DNA of 64,000 nt from Hoeflea marina. GTDB lineage: Bacteria > Pseudomonadota > Alphaproteobacteria > Rhizobiales > Rhizobiaceae. Shown here one piece after another: positions 27,091 to 36,752 of the stretch. Every line of letters starts with the position of its first letter. Position 1 is the first letter of the stretch. A program made the position numbers and the translations under genes. The notes beneath the pieces are model-generated. The model saw nothing but the letters and a program-made list of their open reading frames with translations. It made no database searches and was not told the origin of the DNA. The stretch covers positions 62,001-126,000 of the forward strand of contig NZ_QGTR01000003.1 of NCBI RefSeq assembly GCF_003182275.1, written 5' to 3'.

Positions 27091-27161
27091 TGTCTGAGAT
27101 CGGAGGCTGGCCGGAGTGGCCGGACCGTGATTATCCCCGACCGGGCGGCACAGCACAGATC

Positions 27162-27557
27162 ATGAACGACAGCGACAGCGACGAAGCGATCTACAAGATT
27201 GGCGACCTGGCGGCCGAATTCGGGGTGACGCTGCGGACTCTTCGCTTCTATGAGGATCGCGGCCTACTCACTCCGAAGCGCTCCGGCGTCACCCGGCTCT
27301 TTACCAAGCGCGACCGTGCACGGCTCAAACTCATTCTTCTCGGCAAGCGCGTCGGTTTCTCGCTGACAGAAGTCAAGCGGATGATCGATCTCTACGATCC
27401 GCGTGGCAAGAACGTCACCCAGCTGAAGGTGGCACTGGAAAAGGGCGAGATGCAGATGCGGGTGCTCGAGGAGCAGCGCGACAGTCTAAACGTCGCCATC
27501 AGCGAACTCGAGCGCACGGTGAAGACTGTCCGCGACATGCTCGCCAACGGCGCCTGA
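27162..27557 (+). CDS. MerR-family transcriptional regulator of the beta-oxidation operon
   Basis: A 131-residue dimeric DNA-binding protein with an N-terminal MerR winged helix (YKIGDLAAEFGVTLRTLRFYEDRGLLTPKR is the diagnostic block) and a C-terminal coiled coil (EKGEMQMRVLEEQRDSL). No cysteine-rich metal site is present, so it is not a metal sensor. It is like the LiuR group that controls branched-chain and fatty acyl-CoA breakdown, and it sits directly before an acyl-CoA dehydrogenase operon on the same strand. A longer form from TTG 27090 is possible; ATG 27162 fits the family start, although its ribosome site is weak. It probably responds to an acyl-CoA, which is inference. Confidence 0.85.
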   Translation: MNDSDSDEAIYKIGDLAAEFGVTLRTLRFYEDRGLLTPKRSGVTRLFTKRDRARLKLILLGKRVGFSLTEVKRMIDLYDPRGKNVTQLKVALEKGEMQMRVLEEQRDSLNVAISELERTVKTVRDMLANGA

Positions 27558-27796
27558 CCAGCGCCCGCGCCACGCGACGCCCTCGCCGCCATACCGTTCC
27601 CGATCCCGCGCCTGTCCACCCGCACAGACCGATGCGCGCGCCGGCATATTGCTCTCCCAGGCATCTGCCGGCGCCTTTCGCAAGTGCAGCCACCTTTTCA
27701 TTTTCACGGCATTTTCCGGTCAAGATGGCGCAAAACATGCATTTTCCGTTGTTTTTGGCAGGGCCGGAAGGCCTGAACGCCAGAATCTCCTTTTTT

Positions 27797-27825
27797 TAAC
27801 GTTTACGCGCACGTCAAAATTGACT
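27797..27825. promoter_or_regulatory. candidate operator upstream of the acyl-CoA dehydrogenase operon
   Basis: The AT-rich stretch around 27797-27825 contains AACGTTTACGCGCACGTCAA, with ACGT near both ends and TTTACG facing CGTCAAA. It resembles the TTTACGT-type sites reported for LiuR-like MerR regulators, but the symmetry is imperfect. It lies 65-93 bases upstream of the first dehydrogenase start, in a 332-base gap with no gene. Confidence 0.3.
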
Positions 27826-27889
27826 ATGCATTGGATTGAGGATCGCGGCGCGGTGACGCCACGTGGAAACGAACATTGGTGAGGATCAC

Positions 27890-29686
27890 ATGCCAATCTA
27901 CAAGGCGCCGGTCGAAGACACGCTTTTCATTCTCAACGACGTGCTCGGCTATGAGCGCTATTCGAACCTTCCCGGTTTCGCCGATGCCAGCCCCGACATT
28001 GTCGAGGCGATCCTGCAGGAGGGCGCGCGGATCGCGGAAGAAGTTTTCCTGCCGCTCAACAAGTCCGGCGACAGCGAAGGCTGCGTGCGCCATGATGATG
28101 CCACGGTGACCACGCCGAAGGGCTTCAAGGACGCCTACAAGCAATATTGCGAGGGCGGCTGGCTCGGTCTTGCAGCCGATCCGGAATATGGCGGCCAGGG
28201 CCTGCCCTATGCGCTGCACACGGCGGTCAGCGAATACATGATCTCCGCCAACATGTCGCTGATGATGTATCCGGGCCTGACCCAGGGTGCGGTTGCCGCC
28301 ATCCACGTGCACGGCAGCGCCGAGCAGAAGGCCAAATACCTGCCGAAGATGATCGAGGGGGTCTGGACCGGCACCATGAACCTGACCGAGCCGCATTGTG
28401 GCACGGATCTCGGCCTGCTGCGCACCAAGGCCGCGCCGCAGGACGACGGCAGCTACAGGATTTCCGGCCAGAAGATCTTCATCTCGGCCGGCGAACACGA
28501 CATGTCCGACAACATCGTGCATCTGGTGCTGGCACGCATCGAGGGCGCGCCGGAGGGCGTGAAGGGCATCTCGCTGTTCATTGTGCCCAAGTTCATGGTC
28601 GGTGACGACGGCTCGCTCGGTGACCGCAATCCGGTGACATGCGGTTCCATCGAAGAGAAGATGGGGATCCACGGCAACGCGACCTGCGTGATGAACTATG
28701 ACGAGGCCACCGGCTATCTCCTCGGCAAGGAGAACGAAGGTCTCAAGGCCATGTTCGTGATGATGAACGAAGCCCGCCTCGGCGTCGGACTGCAAGGTCA
28801 GGCAATGGGCGAGATCGCCTACCAGAATGCAGCCGCCTACGCCCGCGAACGGCTGCAGGGCCGCTCGCTGTCCGGCGCCAAGGAGCCGGAGAAGAAGGCC
28901 GATCCGATCATCGTCCATCCCGACATCCGGCGCACGCTGATGACCATCAGGGCCTTCAACGAAGCCGGCCGCGCATTCGCCCTCTGGACAGCGCTGAAAT
29001 CCGACGTCGCCCACAAGTCCGAGGTCGACAGCGACATCCAGGAGGCCGACGACCTGCTCACCCTGGTGACGCCGATCGTCAAGGGCGTGCTCACCGACAA
29101 GGGCTTCGACCATGCGGTGATGGCGCAGCAGGTGTTCGGCGGCCATGGCTACATCGAGGAATGGGGCATGAGCCAGTATGTGCGCGACGCACGCATCGCG
29201 ATGATCTACGAAGGCGCCAACGGCATCCAGGCACTCGATCTCGTGGGCCGCAAGCTCGGCGCCAATGGCGGTCGCGCGGTGATGGCGTTCTTCAAGGAAG
29301 TCGGCGATTTCTGCGAGGAAAACCGCAGCAATGAGGCGTTGGCGCCCCACACCAAGGCCCTGAAGAAGGGCCTCAACGACCTGCAGGCCTCGACCATGTG
29401 GCTGATGCAGAACGCCATGGCCAAGCCCGACAACGCAGGGGCGGCCTCGACCGACTACCTGCACCTCTTCGGACTGGTGGCGCTGGGCTACATGTGGGCG
29501 ATGATGGCGCGCGCGGCGCTCGCCAAGCAGGCGGAAGGCGACAGCGCAGGGGCGGAATTCTACGCCAACAAGCTGACCACCGCACGCTTCTACATGGAGC
29601 GCATCATGCCGGAGACAGCATTGCGCAAGATACGTGTCGAAGCCGGTTCGGATTCGATGATGGAGCTGGCCGCCGACGCATTCTGA
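27890..29686 (+). CDS. acyl-CoA dehydrogenase with C-terminal extension domain (FadE-type)
   Basis: A 598-residue FAD enzyme, longer than the usual 380-400 because of an extra C-terminal helical domain, as in the DmdC/long-chain group. It introduces the 2,3 double bond in acyl-CoA, the first step of beta-oxidation. [13 protein letters not shown] is the substrate and FAD loop, and [41 protein letters not shown] is the C-terminal active-site region with the candidate catalytic Glu in YEGANG. ATG 27890 has GAGG six bases upstream. First gene of a four-gene operon with a second dehydrogenase, thiolase and FadB. Confidence 0.92.
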   Translation: MPIYKAPVEDTLFILNDVLGYERYSNLPGFADASPDIVEAILQEGARIAEEVFLPLNKSGDSEGCVRHDDATVTTPKGFKDAYKQYCEGGWLGLAADPEYGGQGLPYALHTAVSEYMISANMSLMMYPGLTQGAVAAIHVHGSAEQKAKYLPKMIEGVWTGTMNLTEPHCGTDLGLLRTKAAPQDDGSYRISGQKIFISAGEHDMSDNIVHLVLARIEGAPEGVKGISLFIVPKFMVGDDGSLGDRNPVTCGSIEEKMGIHGNATCVMNYDEATGYLLGKENEGLKAMFVMMNEARLGVGLQGQAMGEIAYQNAAAYARERLQGRSLSGAKEPEKKADPIIVHPDIRRTLMTIRAFNEAGRAFALWTALKSDVAHKSEVDSDIQEADDLLTLVTPIVKGVLTDKGFDHAVMAQQVFGGHGYIEEWGMSQYVRDARIAMIYEGANGIQALDLVGRKLGANGGRAVMAFFKEVGDFCEENRSNEALAPHTKALKKGLNDLQASTMWLMQNAMAKPDNAGAASTDYLHLFGLVALGYMWAMMARAALAKQAEGDSAGAEFYANKLTTARFYMERIMPETALRKIRVEAGSDSMMELAADAF

Positions 29687-29695
29687 TTTTGGTGA

Positions 29696-29719
29696 GGGCG
29701 GAGGCGGAGCCTCGCGCCC
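29696..29719 (+). other. hairpin between the two acyl-CoA dehydrogenase genes
   Basis: GGGCG-G-AGGC pairs with GCCT-CG-CGCCC to form an interrupted stem in the 49-base gap. It could modulate processing or stability of the operon message; the next gene's GAGGAGA ribosome site follows it. Confidence 0.3.
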
Positions 29720-29735
29720 GGTTGAGGAGAAAGAC

Positions 29736-30908
29736 ATGGCTACCATGCCGTCGGAAGTGCTTGGCGTACCGCGCCCGGACTGGATGGAAGACGACGTCGC
29801 GATGCTCGAGGACATGGCCTATCGCTGGCTCGAGTCGGAAGTGGCGCCGCATTACGACCGCTACGAGAAGCAGGAGATGGTCGACCGCAGCGCCTGGGAG
29901 GCGGCCGGTGCCGCAGGCCTGCTCTGCGCCTCGATGCCGGAGGAATACGGGGGCTCGGGCGGCACCTATGCGCATGAGGCGGTGATCGCCGAGGCGCTCG
30001 GCCGCGTCGGCACGGACGGCTTCGGCATCGCACTCCACAACGCCATCGTCGCCCCCTACATCCTGCATTTCGGCTCCGAGGAGCAGAAGAAGAACTGGCT
30101 GCCGCGGATGGCCAGCGGTGAACTGATCGGCGCCATCGCCATGACCGAGCCCGGCGCCGGCTCCGACCTGCAGGGCATCAAGACGACGGCGAAAAAGGAT
30201 GGCAACCACTACGTCATCAACGGCTCGAAGACCTTCATCACCAATGGCCAGCACGCCAACCTGGTGATCGTGGCCACCAAGACCGACCCGACCAAGGGCG
30301 CCAAGGGCGTCTCGCTGATGGTGATCGAGACCGAAGAGGTCGAGGGCTACCGCCGAGGCCGCAATCTCGACAAGGTCGGGCTCAAGGCCAACGACACGTC
30401 CGAGCTGTTCTTCGACGATGTGCGCATCCCGACCGCCAACATGCTCGGCACCGACGAAGGCCAGGGGTTCGCCCAGTTGATGACCGAGCTGCCGCAGGAG
30501 CGGCTGCTGATCGCCAACCAGGCGATCTCGATGATCGAGCGGGCGCTCGCCATCACCATCGACTACGTCAAGGAGCGCAAGGCCTTCGGCAAGGCGGTGA
30601 TCGAGTTCCAGAACACCCAGTTCAAGCTCGCCGAACTCAAGTCGGAAGCGGTGATGGCGCGGGTCTTCGTCAATCACTGCATCGGCGAACACCTCAAGGG
30701 CCGGCTCACCGCCACCACCGCATCGATGGTCAAGTACCTGACCACCGACCTGCAGTGCAAGGTGGTGGACGAATGCGTCCAGTTGCACGGCGGCTACGGC
30801 TACATGAACGAGTATCCGGTGGCCCGCATGTTCCGCGACGCCCGCGTGCAGCGGATCTACGGCGGCACCAACGAAATCATGAAACTCTTGATCGCGCGGA
30901 GCCTCTGA
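29736..30908 (+). CDS. acyl-CoA dehydrogenase (short/medium/branched type)
   Basis: A 390-residue enzyme of standard ACAD size. The N-terminal helical domain starts MATMPSEVLGVPRPDWM. The middle beta domain has MTEPGAGSDLQGIKTTAKKDGNHY and SKTFITNG, and the C-terminal helices have RKAFGKAVIEFQNTQFKLAEL and QLHGGYGYMNEYPVARMFRDARVQRIYGGTNEIMK. FAD-linked oxidation of an acyl-CoA to the enoyl-CoA, passing electrons to ETF. Chain-length preference cannot be judged. A GAGGAGA site is about nine bases before the ATG. Its neighbours on both sides are beta-oxidation genes, so it probably extends the chain-length range of the operon. Confidence 0.92.
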   Translation: MATMPSEVLGVPRPDWMEDDVAMLEDMAYRWLESEVAPHYDRYEKQEMVDRSAWEAAGAAGLLCASMPEEYGGSGGTYAHEAVIAEALGRVGTDGFGIALHNAIVAPYILHFGSEEQKKNWLPRMASGELIGAIAMTEPGAGSDLQGIKTTAKKDGNHYVINGSKTFITNGQHANLVIVATKTDPTKGAKGVSLMVIETEEVEGYRRGRNLDKVGLKANDTSELFFDDVRIPTANMLGTDEGQGFAQLMTELPQERLLIANQAISMIERALAITIDYVKERKAFGKAVIEFQNTQFKLAELKSEAVMARVFVNHCIGEHLKGRLTATTASMVKYLTTDLQCKVVDECVQLHGGYGYMNEYPVARMFRDARVQRIYGGTNEIMKLLIARSL

Positions 30909-30935
30909 GCCCCGCCAAACCGAGGAGACCACCCG

Positions 30936-32144
30936 ATGGTTGACGTATTTGTTTATGATCATGCCCGCACCCCGCGCGGACGCGGCAAGAAGGACGGCAG
31001 CCTGCACGAGGTGCCGTCGGTGCGGCTCGCCGCCAGGATGCTCGAAGCCATCCGCGACCGCAACGGGCTTGACACGGCAACCGTCGATGACGTGATCCTC
31101 GGCTGTGTCGACGCGGTCGGCGAGGCCGGGGGCGACATCGCGCGCGCCGCCACCTTCGAGGCCGGCTACGCCACCGAGGCTCCGGGCATCCAGATCAACC
31201 GCTTCTGCGCCTCCGGGCTCGACGCGGTCAATCTTGCCGCGGGCAAGATCGCCTACGGCGCCGACGACATCGTCATTGCCGGCGGCGTGGAATCGATGTC
31301 GCGCGTCGGCATCGGCGCCCAGGGCGGCTCCTGGTTCATGGATCCGTCCGTCAACATCCCGTCCTACTTCATGCCGCAGGGCGTGTCGGCCGACCTGATC
31401 GCGACGAAATACGGATTCAGCCGTGACGACGTCGACGCCTACGCGGTGGAAAGCCAGAAGCGCGCCGCCCATTCCTGGGCCAAGGGCTATTTCGACAGAT
31501 CGGTGGTGCCGGTCAAGGACATCAATGGCCTGACGATCCTCGACAAGGACGAGCACATGCGTCCGGGCACCGACATGCAGGCGCTGGCAAGCCTCAACGC
31601 CTCCTTCGTCATGCCGGCCGAAATGGGCGGGTTTGCCGCCGTCGCCATCCAGGCGCATCCGGAAATCGAGGCGCTCAATCATGTCCACCATGCCGGGAAT
31701 TCGTCGGGCATCGTCGACGGCGCCAGCGTCGTGCTCATGGGCTCGAAGAAGGGCGGCAAGTCGATGGGGCTCACGCCGCGCGCCCGCATCCGGGCCTTCG
31801 CCAATATCGGCTCCGAGCCGGCGCTGATGCTGACCGGACCGGTCGATGTGACCGAGAAGCTCCTGAAGCGCGCCAAGATGAAGATCTCGGACATCGACCT
31901 GTTCGAGCTCAACGAGGCCTTTGCCGCCGTGGTGCTGCGCTATTGCCAGGCCTTCGACATTCCGTCCGACAGGATCAACGTCAATGGCGGCGCCATCGCC
32001 ATGGGGCATCCGCTTGGCGCCACCGGCGCGATGATCCTCGGCACAGTGCTCGACGAACTCGAACGCCGCAATCTCAACACCGCGCTCGTCACTCTGTGCA
32101 TCGGCGCCGGGATGGGCACGGCAACGATCATCGAACGCGTCTGA
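30936..32144 (+). CDS. fadA: acetyl-CoA acyltransferase (thiolase, FadA-type)
   Basis: A 402-residue degradative-type thiolase that cleaves 3-ketoacyl-CoA with CoA in the last step of beta-oxidation. The nucleophile is Cys91 in NRFCASGLDAVN, the catalytic histidine is in GGAIAMGHPLGATGA, and the second cysteine is in CIGAGMGTAT. The protein is one residue class longer than biosynthetic acetyl-CoA acetyltransferase but the families overlap; the FadB gene next door favours the beta-oxidation role. The ATG has GAGGAG upstream. Confidence 0.93.
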   Translation: MVDVFVYDHARTPRGRGKKDGSLHEVPSVRLAARMLEAIRDRNGLDTATVDDVILGCVDAVGEAGGDIARAATFEAGYATEAPGIQINRFCASGLDAVNLAAGKIAYGADDIVIAGGVESMSRVGIGAQGGSWFMDPSVNIPSYFMPQGVSADLIATKYGFSRDDVDAYAVESQKRAAHSWAKGYFDRSVVPVKDINGLTILDKDEHMRPGTDMQALASLNASFVMPAEMGGFAAVAIQAHPEIEALNHVHHAGNSSGIVDGASVVLMGSKKGGKSMGLTPRARIRAFANIGSEPALMLTGPVDVTEKLLKRAKMKISDIDLFELNEAFAAVVLRYCQAFDIPSDRINVNGGAIAMGHPLGATGAMILGTVLDELERRNLNTALVTLCIGAGMGTATIIERV

Positions 32145-32161
32145 TCACGGAGAAAATGACC

Positions 32162-34375
32162 ATGACCACCACCAATTTCACCGTAGACACCGATTCCGAC
32201 GGCATCGCGCTCGTCACCTGGGACATGCCCGGCAAGTCGATGAATGTCTTCACCCAGGCCGTGCTCGAGGAGCTCGACGGGATCGTCGACCGGGTCGTCG
32301 CCGACGCCGACATCAAGGGGGTGGTCTTCACCTCCGGCAAGGCGTCGTTCTCGGGCGGCGCTGACCTGACCATGATCAAGTCGATGTTCGACCTCATGGA
32401 AGAGGAGAAGCGCACCAATCCCGACAATGCACAGAAGCTTCTGTTCGACATGGTCGGCCGGATGAGCGGACTGTTCCGCAAGATCGAGACCTGCGGCAAA
32501 CCGTGGGTCTCGGCGATCAACGGCGTGTGCATGGGCGGCGCGTTCGAACTCTCGCTCGCCTGCCACGGCCGTGTGGCGGCGGACTCGCCCGCCGTCAAGA
32601 TGGGCCTGCCGGAAGTCAAGGTCGGCATCTTCCCCGGCGCCGGCGGCACCCAGCGCGTGCCGCGCCTTGCCAATGCGCAGGACGCGCTGCAGATGATGAC
32701 GACCGGCTCGACGCTGACGCCGCAGCGTGCCAAGGCCATGGGCCTCATCCACGAGATTGCCGAGCCGAAGAAGCTCGTCTCGGCCGCCAAGGCCATGATC
32801 AAGGGCGGGCTCAAGGCGGTGGCGCCCTGGGACGAAAAGGGTTTCAAGCTGCCCGGCGGCCTGATCTGGTCAGCCCAGGGCGCCCAGCTCTGGCCGGCGG
32901 CCTCGGCGATCTACCGACGCGAGACACAGAACAACTATCCCGCCGCGGCCGCCATCCTGAAGAGCGTGTTCGAAGGCCTGCAGGTTCCCATCGACACGGG
33001 ACTGAGGATAGAGCAGCGCTATTTCAGCCACATCCTGCAGACCTCCGAAGCCCGTTCGATGATCCGCTCGCTGTTCGTCTCGATGCAGGAGATCAACAAG
33101 GGCGCCCGCCGCCCCGAGGGCATCAAGCCGACCAAGTTCCGCAAGGTGGGCGTCGTCGGCGCCGGCTTCATGGGCGCCAGCATCGCCTATGTGACGGCGA
33201 AGGCCGGCATCCCCGTGGTGCTGATCGACCGTGACCTGGACGCCGCCGGCAAGGGCAAGGCCCATTCGGAGGACCTGGTGAAGAAGGACATCCAGAAGGG
33301 CAAGACCACGCGCGAGGACGGCGACAAGCTGCTCTCGCTGATCACGCCTTCGGCCGACTATGCCGACATCGCGGAAGCCGACCTGGTCATCGAGGCGGTG
33401 TTCGAGGACCGCGACGTCAAGAAGGCGGTGACCGAGGCCGTGGAGGCCGAGATCCGTCAGACGGCGGTGTTCGCGTCCAACACCTCGACCCTGCCGATCA
33501 CCGGCCTGGCAAAGAACTCGAAGCGCCCGAAGAACTTCATCGGGATCCACTTCTTCTCGCCTGTCGACAAGATGATGCTCACCGAGATCATCCTCGGCCG
33601 CAAGACCTCGGACAAGGCGCTGGCCACGGCGATGGATTTTGTCGCGGCGATCAAGAAAACGCCCATCGTGGTCAACGACACCCGCGGCTTCTTCGTCAAT
33701 CGCTGCGTGCTGCGCTACATGAACGAATCCTACAACATGCTGGTGGAAGGCGTGCCGCCGGCCATGATCGAGAATGCCGCCAAGATGGCCGGCATGCCGG
33801 TCGGGCCGCTGGCGCTCAACGACGAGGTGGCCATCGACCTGTCGCTGAAGATCATCCGCGCCTCCATCGCCGATCTCGGGGAAGGCGCTGTCGATCCGCG
33901 CCATCTCGAACTGATCGAACGCATGGTGGAAAAGGAAGGCCGGCTGGGCCGCAAGAACGGCAAGGGCTTCTACGACTATCCGGCCAAGCCGGCCAAGAAG
34001 CATCTGTGGCCGGAGCTCAAGACGCTCTATCCGCAGCAGGATGCCGACAAGGTCGACGTCAAGGAGCTGCAGAACCGCTTCCTGGCCTGCATCGCCCTTG
34101 AAGCGGCGCGGACCATGGAAGAGGGCATCGTCACCGATCCCCGCGAGGCCGATCTCGGCACCATTCTCGGCTTCGGCTTCGCGCCCTACACCGGCGGCGC
34201 GCTGTCCTATATCGACTCCATGGGAGCCGACGTCTTCCTGGCCATGTGCAAGGGCCTGGCGCGCAAATACGGCCGACAGTTCCGGGCGCCGAAGCTGCTC
34301 ATCGACATGGCCGCGAAGGGCGAGACGTTCTATGGCCGCTTCAATCCGCATGCGGAGACGAAGACGGCGGCCTGA
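32162..34375 (+). CDS. fadB: FadB-type enoyl-CoA hydratase / 3-hydroxyacyl-CoA dehydrogenase
   Basis: A 737-residue bifunctional enzyme. Residues about 1-190 form the crotonase domain (FSGGADLTMI, then GLPEVKVGIFPGAGGTQRVPRL). A linker is followed by a Rossmann NAD-binding domain (VGVVGAGFMGASIAYVTAK, IGIHFFSPVDKMMLTEII) and the 3HCDH C-terminal domain, giving hydration and oxidation steps of beta-oxidation. It would form the trifunctional complex with the upstream thiolase. Both ATG 32156 and 32162 are possible; GGAG at 32149-32152 is at the right distance only for 32162. The operon is closed by a hairpin 30 bases downstream. Confidence 0.94.
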   Translation: MTTTNFTVDTDSDGIALVTWDMPGKSMNVFTQAVLEELDGIVDRVVADADIKGVVFTSGKASFSGGADLTMIKSMFDLMEEEKRTNPDNAQKLLFDMVGRMSGLFRKIETCGKPWVSAINGVCMGGAFELSLACHGRVAADSPAVKMGLPEVKVGIFPGAGGTQRVPRLANAQDALQMMTTGSTLTPQRAKAMGLIHEIAEPKKLVSAAKAMIKGGLKAVAPWDEKGFKLPGGLIWSAQGAQLWPAASAIYRRETQNNYPAAAAILKSVFEGLQVPIDTGLRIEQRYFSHILQTSEARSMIRSLFVSMQEINKGARRPEGIKPTKFRKVGVVGAGFMGASIAYVTAKAGIPVVLIDRDLDAAGKGKAHSEDLVKKDIQKGKTTREDGDKLLSLITPSADYADIAEADLVIEAVFEDRDVKKAVTEAVEAEIRQTAVFASNTSTLPITGLAKNSKRPKNFIGIHFFSPVDKMMLTEIILGRKTSDKALATAMDFVAAIKKTPIVVNDTRGFFVNRCVLRYMNESYNMLVEGVPPAMIENAAKMAGMPVGPLALNDEVAIDLSLKIIRASIADLGEGAVDPRHLELIERMVEKEGRLGRKNGKGFYDYPAKPAKKHLWPELKTLYPQQDADKVDVKELQNRFLACIALEAARTMEEGIVTDPREADLGTILGFGFAPYTGGALSYIDSMGADVFLAMCKGLARKYGRQFRAPKLLIDMAAKGETFYGRFNPHAETKTAA

Positions 34376-34402
34376 GACCGGCGCGCGCCAAGGAAAATCG
34401 AG

Positions 34403-34421
34403 CGGGCCTTCGGGCCCGTTT
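34403..34421 (+). terminator. intrinsic terminator of the fad operon
   Basis: CGGGCC-TTCG-GGCCCG forms a 6 bp GC stem with a stable UUCG-type loop and is followed by TTT. It starts 28 bases after the fadB stop and fits a rho-independent terminator for the four-gene operon. Confidence 0.75.
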
Positions 34422-34551
34422 CGCTGCGCGCAGCCGCTTTCCCCATCCCCCGGACTGATTGTCGCCGCGTCGATCACGCTTGTCATCTTAGGGGCTTGCG
34501 GAGACCTGCCGGATTTAGCACTGTGCCGGAAATTCAGGGAGGCGCTCGGCC

Positions 34552-35169
34552 ATGACCACGATCGACTATTATTTCTATTCCGCCTCGCCCTTCACCTATC
34601 TCGGCCATCAGCTCATCTGCGAGGTCGCCGAGCGGCACAAGGCGAAACTCAACTTCAAGCCGGTCAACCTGTTTTCGGTCTGGGAGACCTCGGGCGCCGT
34701 GCCGCCGGCCAAGCGTCCGCCGGTGCGGCAACGGCTCAGGCTGATCGAACTGCAGCGTCTGGCGGAGTATCGCGGCCTGCCGATCAATCCGCATCCGAAG
34801 CATTTTCCGATCGATGCCTCGCTGGCCGACAGGACCGTCATCGCCCTGGTCGAGAACGGCCACGACCCGAGCATCTTCCTGTTCAAGGTGCTGGCCGGTG
34901 TGTGGGCGCGCGAGGAGGATGTATCCGACGAGCGCGTGCTGGCGTCCTACCTGTCGCAGTCCGGGCTGGACCCGAAGCCGGCGCTGGATGATGCCAAGAG
35001 CGACGAGGTGGCGGCCATCCGCGAGCGAAATTCCGCCGAGGCGATCGCCGCGGACGCCGTCGGCGTTCCCACCTACGTGCTCAATGGCGAGCCGTTCTGG
35101 GGACAGGACCGGATCGAGCATCTGGAGAAGGCGCTGATCAGCGGCCGCCCGCCCTATCGCGCCCGCTGA
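34552..35169 (+). CDS. 2-hydroxychromene-2-carboxylate isomerase / DsbA-like thioredoxin-fold protein
   Basis: A 205-residue protein of the DsbA/GST-kappa superfamily. YYFYSASPFTYLG at the start carries the Ser-Pro motif (in place of CxxC) seen in HCCA isomerases, with the serine as catalytic residue. GVPTYVLNGEPFWGQDRIEHLEKAL is the typical C-terminal block. The family isomerises 2-hydroxychromene-2-carboxylate in naphthalene breakdown, but many members are of unknown function and no aromatic pathway is adjacent. The ATG starts the protein exactly at the conserved strand. It stands alone between the fad terminator and a LexA-like gene. Confidence 0.8.
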   Translation: MTTIDYYFYSASPFTYLGHQLICEVAERHKAKLNFKPVNLFSVWETSGAVPPAKRPPVRQRLRLIELQRLAEYRGLPINPHPKHFPIDASLADRTVIALVENGHDPSIFLFKVLAGVWAREEDVSDERVLASYLSQSGLDPKPALDDAKSDEVAAIRERNSAEAIAADAVGVPTYVLNGEPFWGQDRIEHLEKALISGRPPYRAR

Positions 35170-35318
35170 GGATTGCACCGCATCGCAGGCTCGGAAGCTT
35201 GCTGCCGTGAGGATATTTTTCCTAGGCATCTTTACTTTTTGGCCTGCATTCGTGTAAAACAGGATGGCGGCCCGAGAGGGCTCGGCTGCCGCAATTCGCC
35301 CCTGGTTCGGGATCTGCC

Positions 35319-35990
35319 ATGCTCTCGCATGAACGCATCTGGTCGGCACTCGACTCCCTGGCCGAACGCTACGGCCTGACCGCATCGGGCCTTGCCCGAC
35401 GGGCCGGCCTGGACGCAACTGCCTTCAACAAGTCCAAACGCCGCGGCAGCGACGGGCGCGATCGCTGGCCGTCGACCGAATCCGTGTCCAAGGTGCTGCA
35501 GGCCACGGGCTCCTCGCTGGACGAATTCCTGACCCTGGTCCAGGGCGAGCAGCCGGCCCGGGAGTCTGCCTTCGCCGGAAGTGCGATTCCGCCGCAACCC
35601 GCGCCGATCCCGCTTCTGGGCTTCGCCCAGGCGGGTGCCGGCGGGTTTTTCGACGATGGCGGCTTTCCTGCCGGCCAAGGCTGGGATGTGGTCGACTTTC
35701 CGGCTGCCGCCTCGACGCGGCCGGGAGTCTATGCGCTCGAAATCCAGGGCGACAGCATGATGCCGCTCTATCGCGACGGCGACATTCTCATCGTCGAACC
35801 GGGCGCCCAGGTGAGGCGCGGCGACCGGGTGGTGGTACGGACCCGCGAGGGCGAAGTCATGGCCAAGGTGCTGCACCGCCAGACGCAGCGCGGCATCGAT
35901 CTCGTCTCGCTCAACCCCGAGCATCCCAACCGCAGCTTCGACACCGACGAAATCGACTGGATGGCGCGGATCATCTGGGCCAGCCAGTAG
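35319..35990 (+). CDS. helix-turn-helix / S24 peptidase-domain regulator (LexA-like, phage-repressor type)
   Basis: A 223-residue regulator. The N-terminal HTH (WSALDSLAERYGLTASGLARRAGLDATAFNKSKRR) is followed by a linker and an S24 autopeptidase domain. The nucleophile is Ser146 in EIQGDSMMPLYRDGD and the general base is Lys183 in GEVMAKVL, the catalytic pair of self-cleaving repressors. It may be cleaved during RecA-stimulated SOS response or act without cleavage; no canonical Ala-Gly cleavage site stands out, though AQAGAGG at about residues 108-114 is the obvious candidate. It is not LexA itself, which has a different HTH. No prophage is nearby. Confidence 0.82.
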   Translation: MLSHERIWSALDSLAERYGLTASGLARRAGLDATAFNKSKRRGSDGRDRWPSTESVSKVLQATGSSLDEFLTLVQGEQPARESAFAGSAIPPQPAPIPLLGFAQAGAGGFFDDGGFPAGQGWDVVDFPAAASTRPGVYALEIQGDSMMPLYRDGDILIVEPGAQVRRGDRVVVRTREGEVMAKVLHRQTQRGIDLVSLNPEHPNRSFDTDEIDWMARIIWASQ

Positions 35991-36184
35991 GCCGGATCCG
36001 GCCGCATCGGCCGGCTTGCCGTCTCTCGTCCTTGCAGGTCGGCGCCGGAGTTCCTATTCTCCAACCAGATCGTTTTCGATTTCAACGAAATCACGTCACC
36101 GATCCAGTCTTTTGTTGTCCCTTGTCCCGTTGCGAAGCCTGGCGCTTTGCCGGGACAGGATCCAGTCCAAACCGGAAGCAGGCC

Positions 36185-36598
36185 ATGACCGATCGCATTT
36201 CCACGCAAGACGCCCTCATCTACCTCATGGTCACCATGTCCGCCGTCGACACGGCGATGAATGACGCGGAATTCGCCCGCATCGGCCGCCTGGTGCGGTT
36301 CCTGCCGGTGTTCCAGGGTTATGACGACACGCAACTGGTGGAGGTGAGCCGAGCCTGCGCCGAGATCCTCAAGGGCCCCGAGGGCCTCGATATCGTGCTG
36401 GAAGTGGTCAAGGACGCGGTGGCGCCGAAGCTCTACGACACGGCCTATGCCCTGGCCGTCGAAGTCGCTTCGGCCGACTACAACATCCAGCAGGAGGAGA
36501 TCCGGCTGCTGCAGATGCTGCGCGACCGTCTCGGCCTCGACAAGCTGACATGCGCGGCCATCGAGCGCGGTGCCATCGCCCGCTTCAGGCACGCCTGA
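36185..36598 (+). CDS. TerB-family protein
   Basis: A 137-residue helical protein of the TerB/DjlA-like family: ALIYLMVTMSAVDTAMNDAEFARIGRLVRFLP at the start, and AVEVASADYNIQQEEIRLLQMLRDRLGLD in the second half, with the paired acidic residues (DxxxxxxE) characteristic of the TerB metal-binding fold. Named after tellurite resistance genes, but isolated copies such as this one have no proven role. ATG 36185 has a GGAAG stretch about seven bases upstream. No other ter gene is present nearby. Confidence 0.8.
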   Translation: MTDRISTQDALIYLMVTMSAVDTAMNDAEFARIGRLVRFLPVFQGYDDTQLVEVSRACAEILKGPEGLDIVLEVVKDAVAPKLYDTAYALAVEVASADYNIQQEEIRLLQMLRDRLGLDKLTCAAIERGAIARFRHA

Positions 36599-36607
36599 GC
36601 GAGGCGG

Positions 36608-36621
36608 CGGGCGGCCGCCCG
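36608..36621 (+). terminator. palindrome downstream of the TerB-like gene
   Basis: CGGGCGGCCGCCCG is a perfect 14-base palindrome nine bases after the stop codon. It has no loop of usual size and no U-tract, so termination is doubtful; the remaining 130 bases to the next gene show nothing recognisable. Confidence 0.25.
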
Positions 36622-36752
36622 GCTTCGGTCCGCCGCGCCCCGAGGCGGCTCTCACCAAGATTTGTTTCGCAACCGCCTGACCGGCGTGTCAGGCTTCGCG
36701 ACGGGCAGCGCCACAGGCGCGGCTCACCCGATCGATCGAGCCAGGAGACCCG

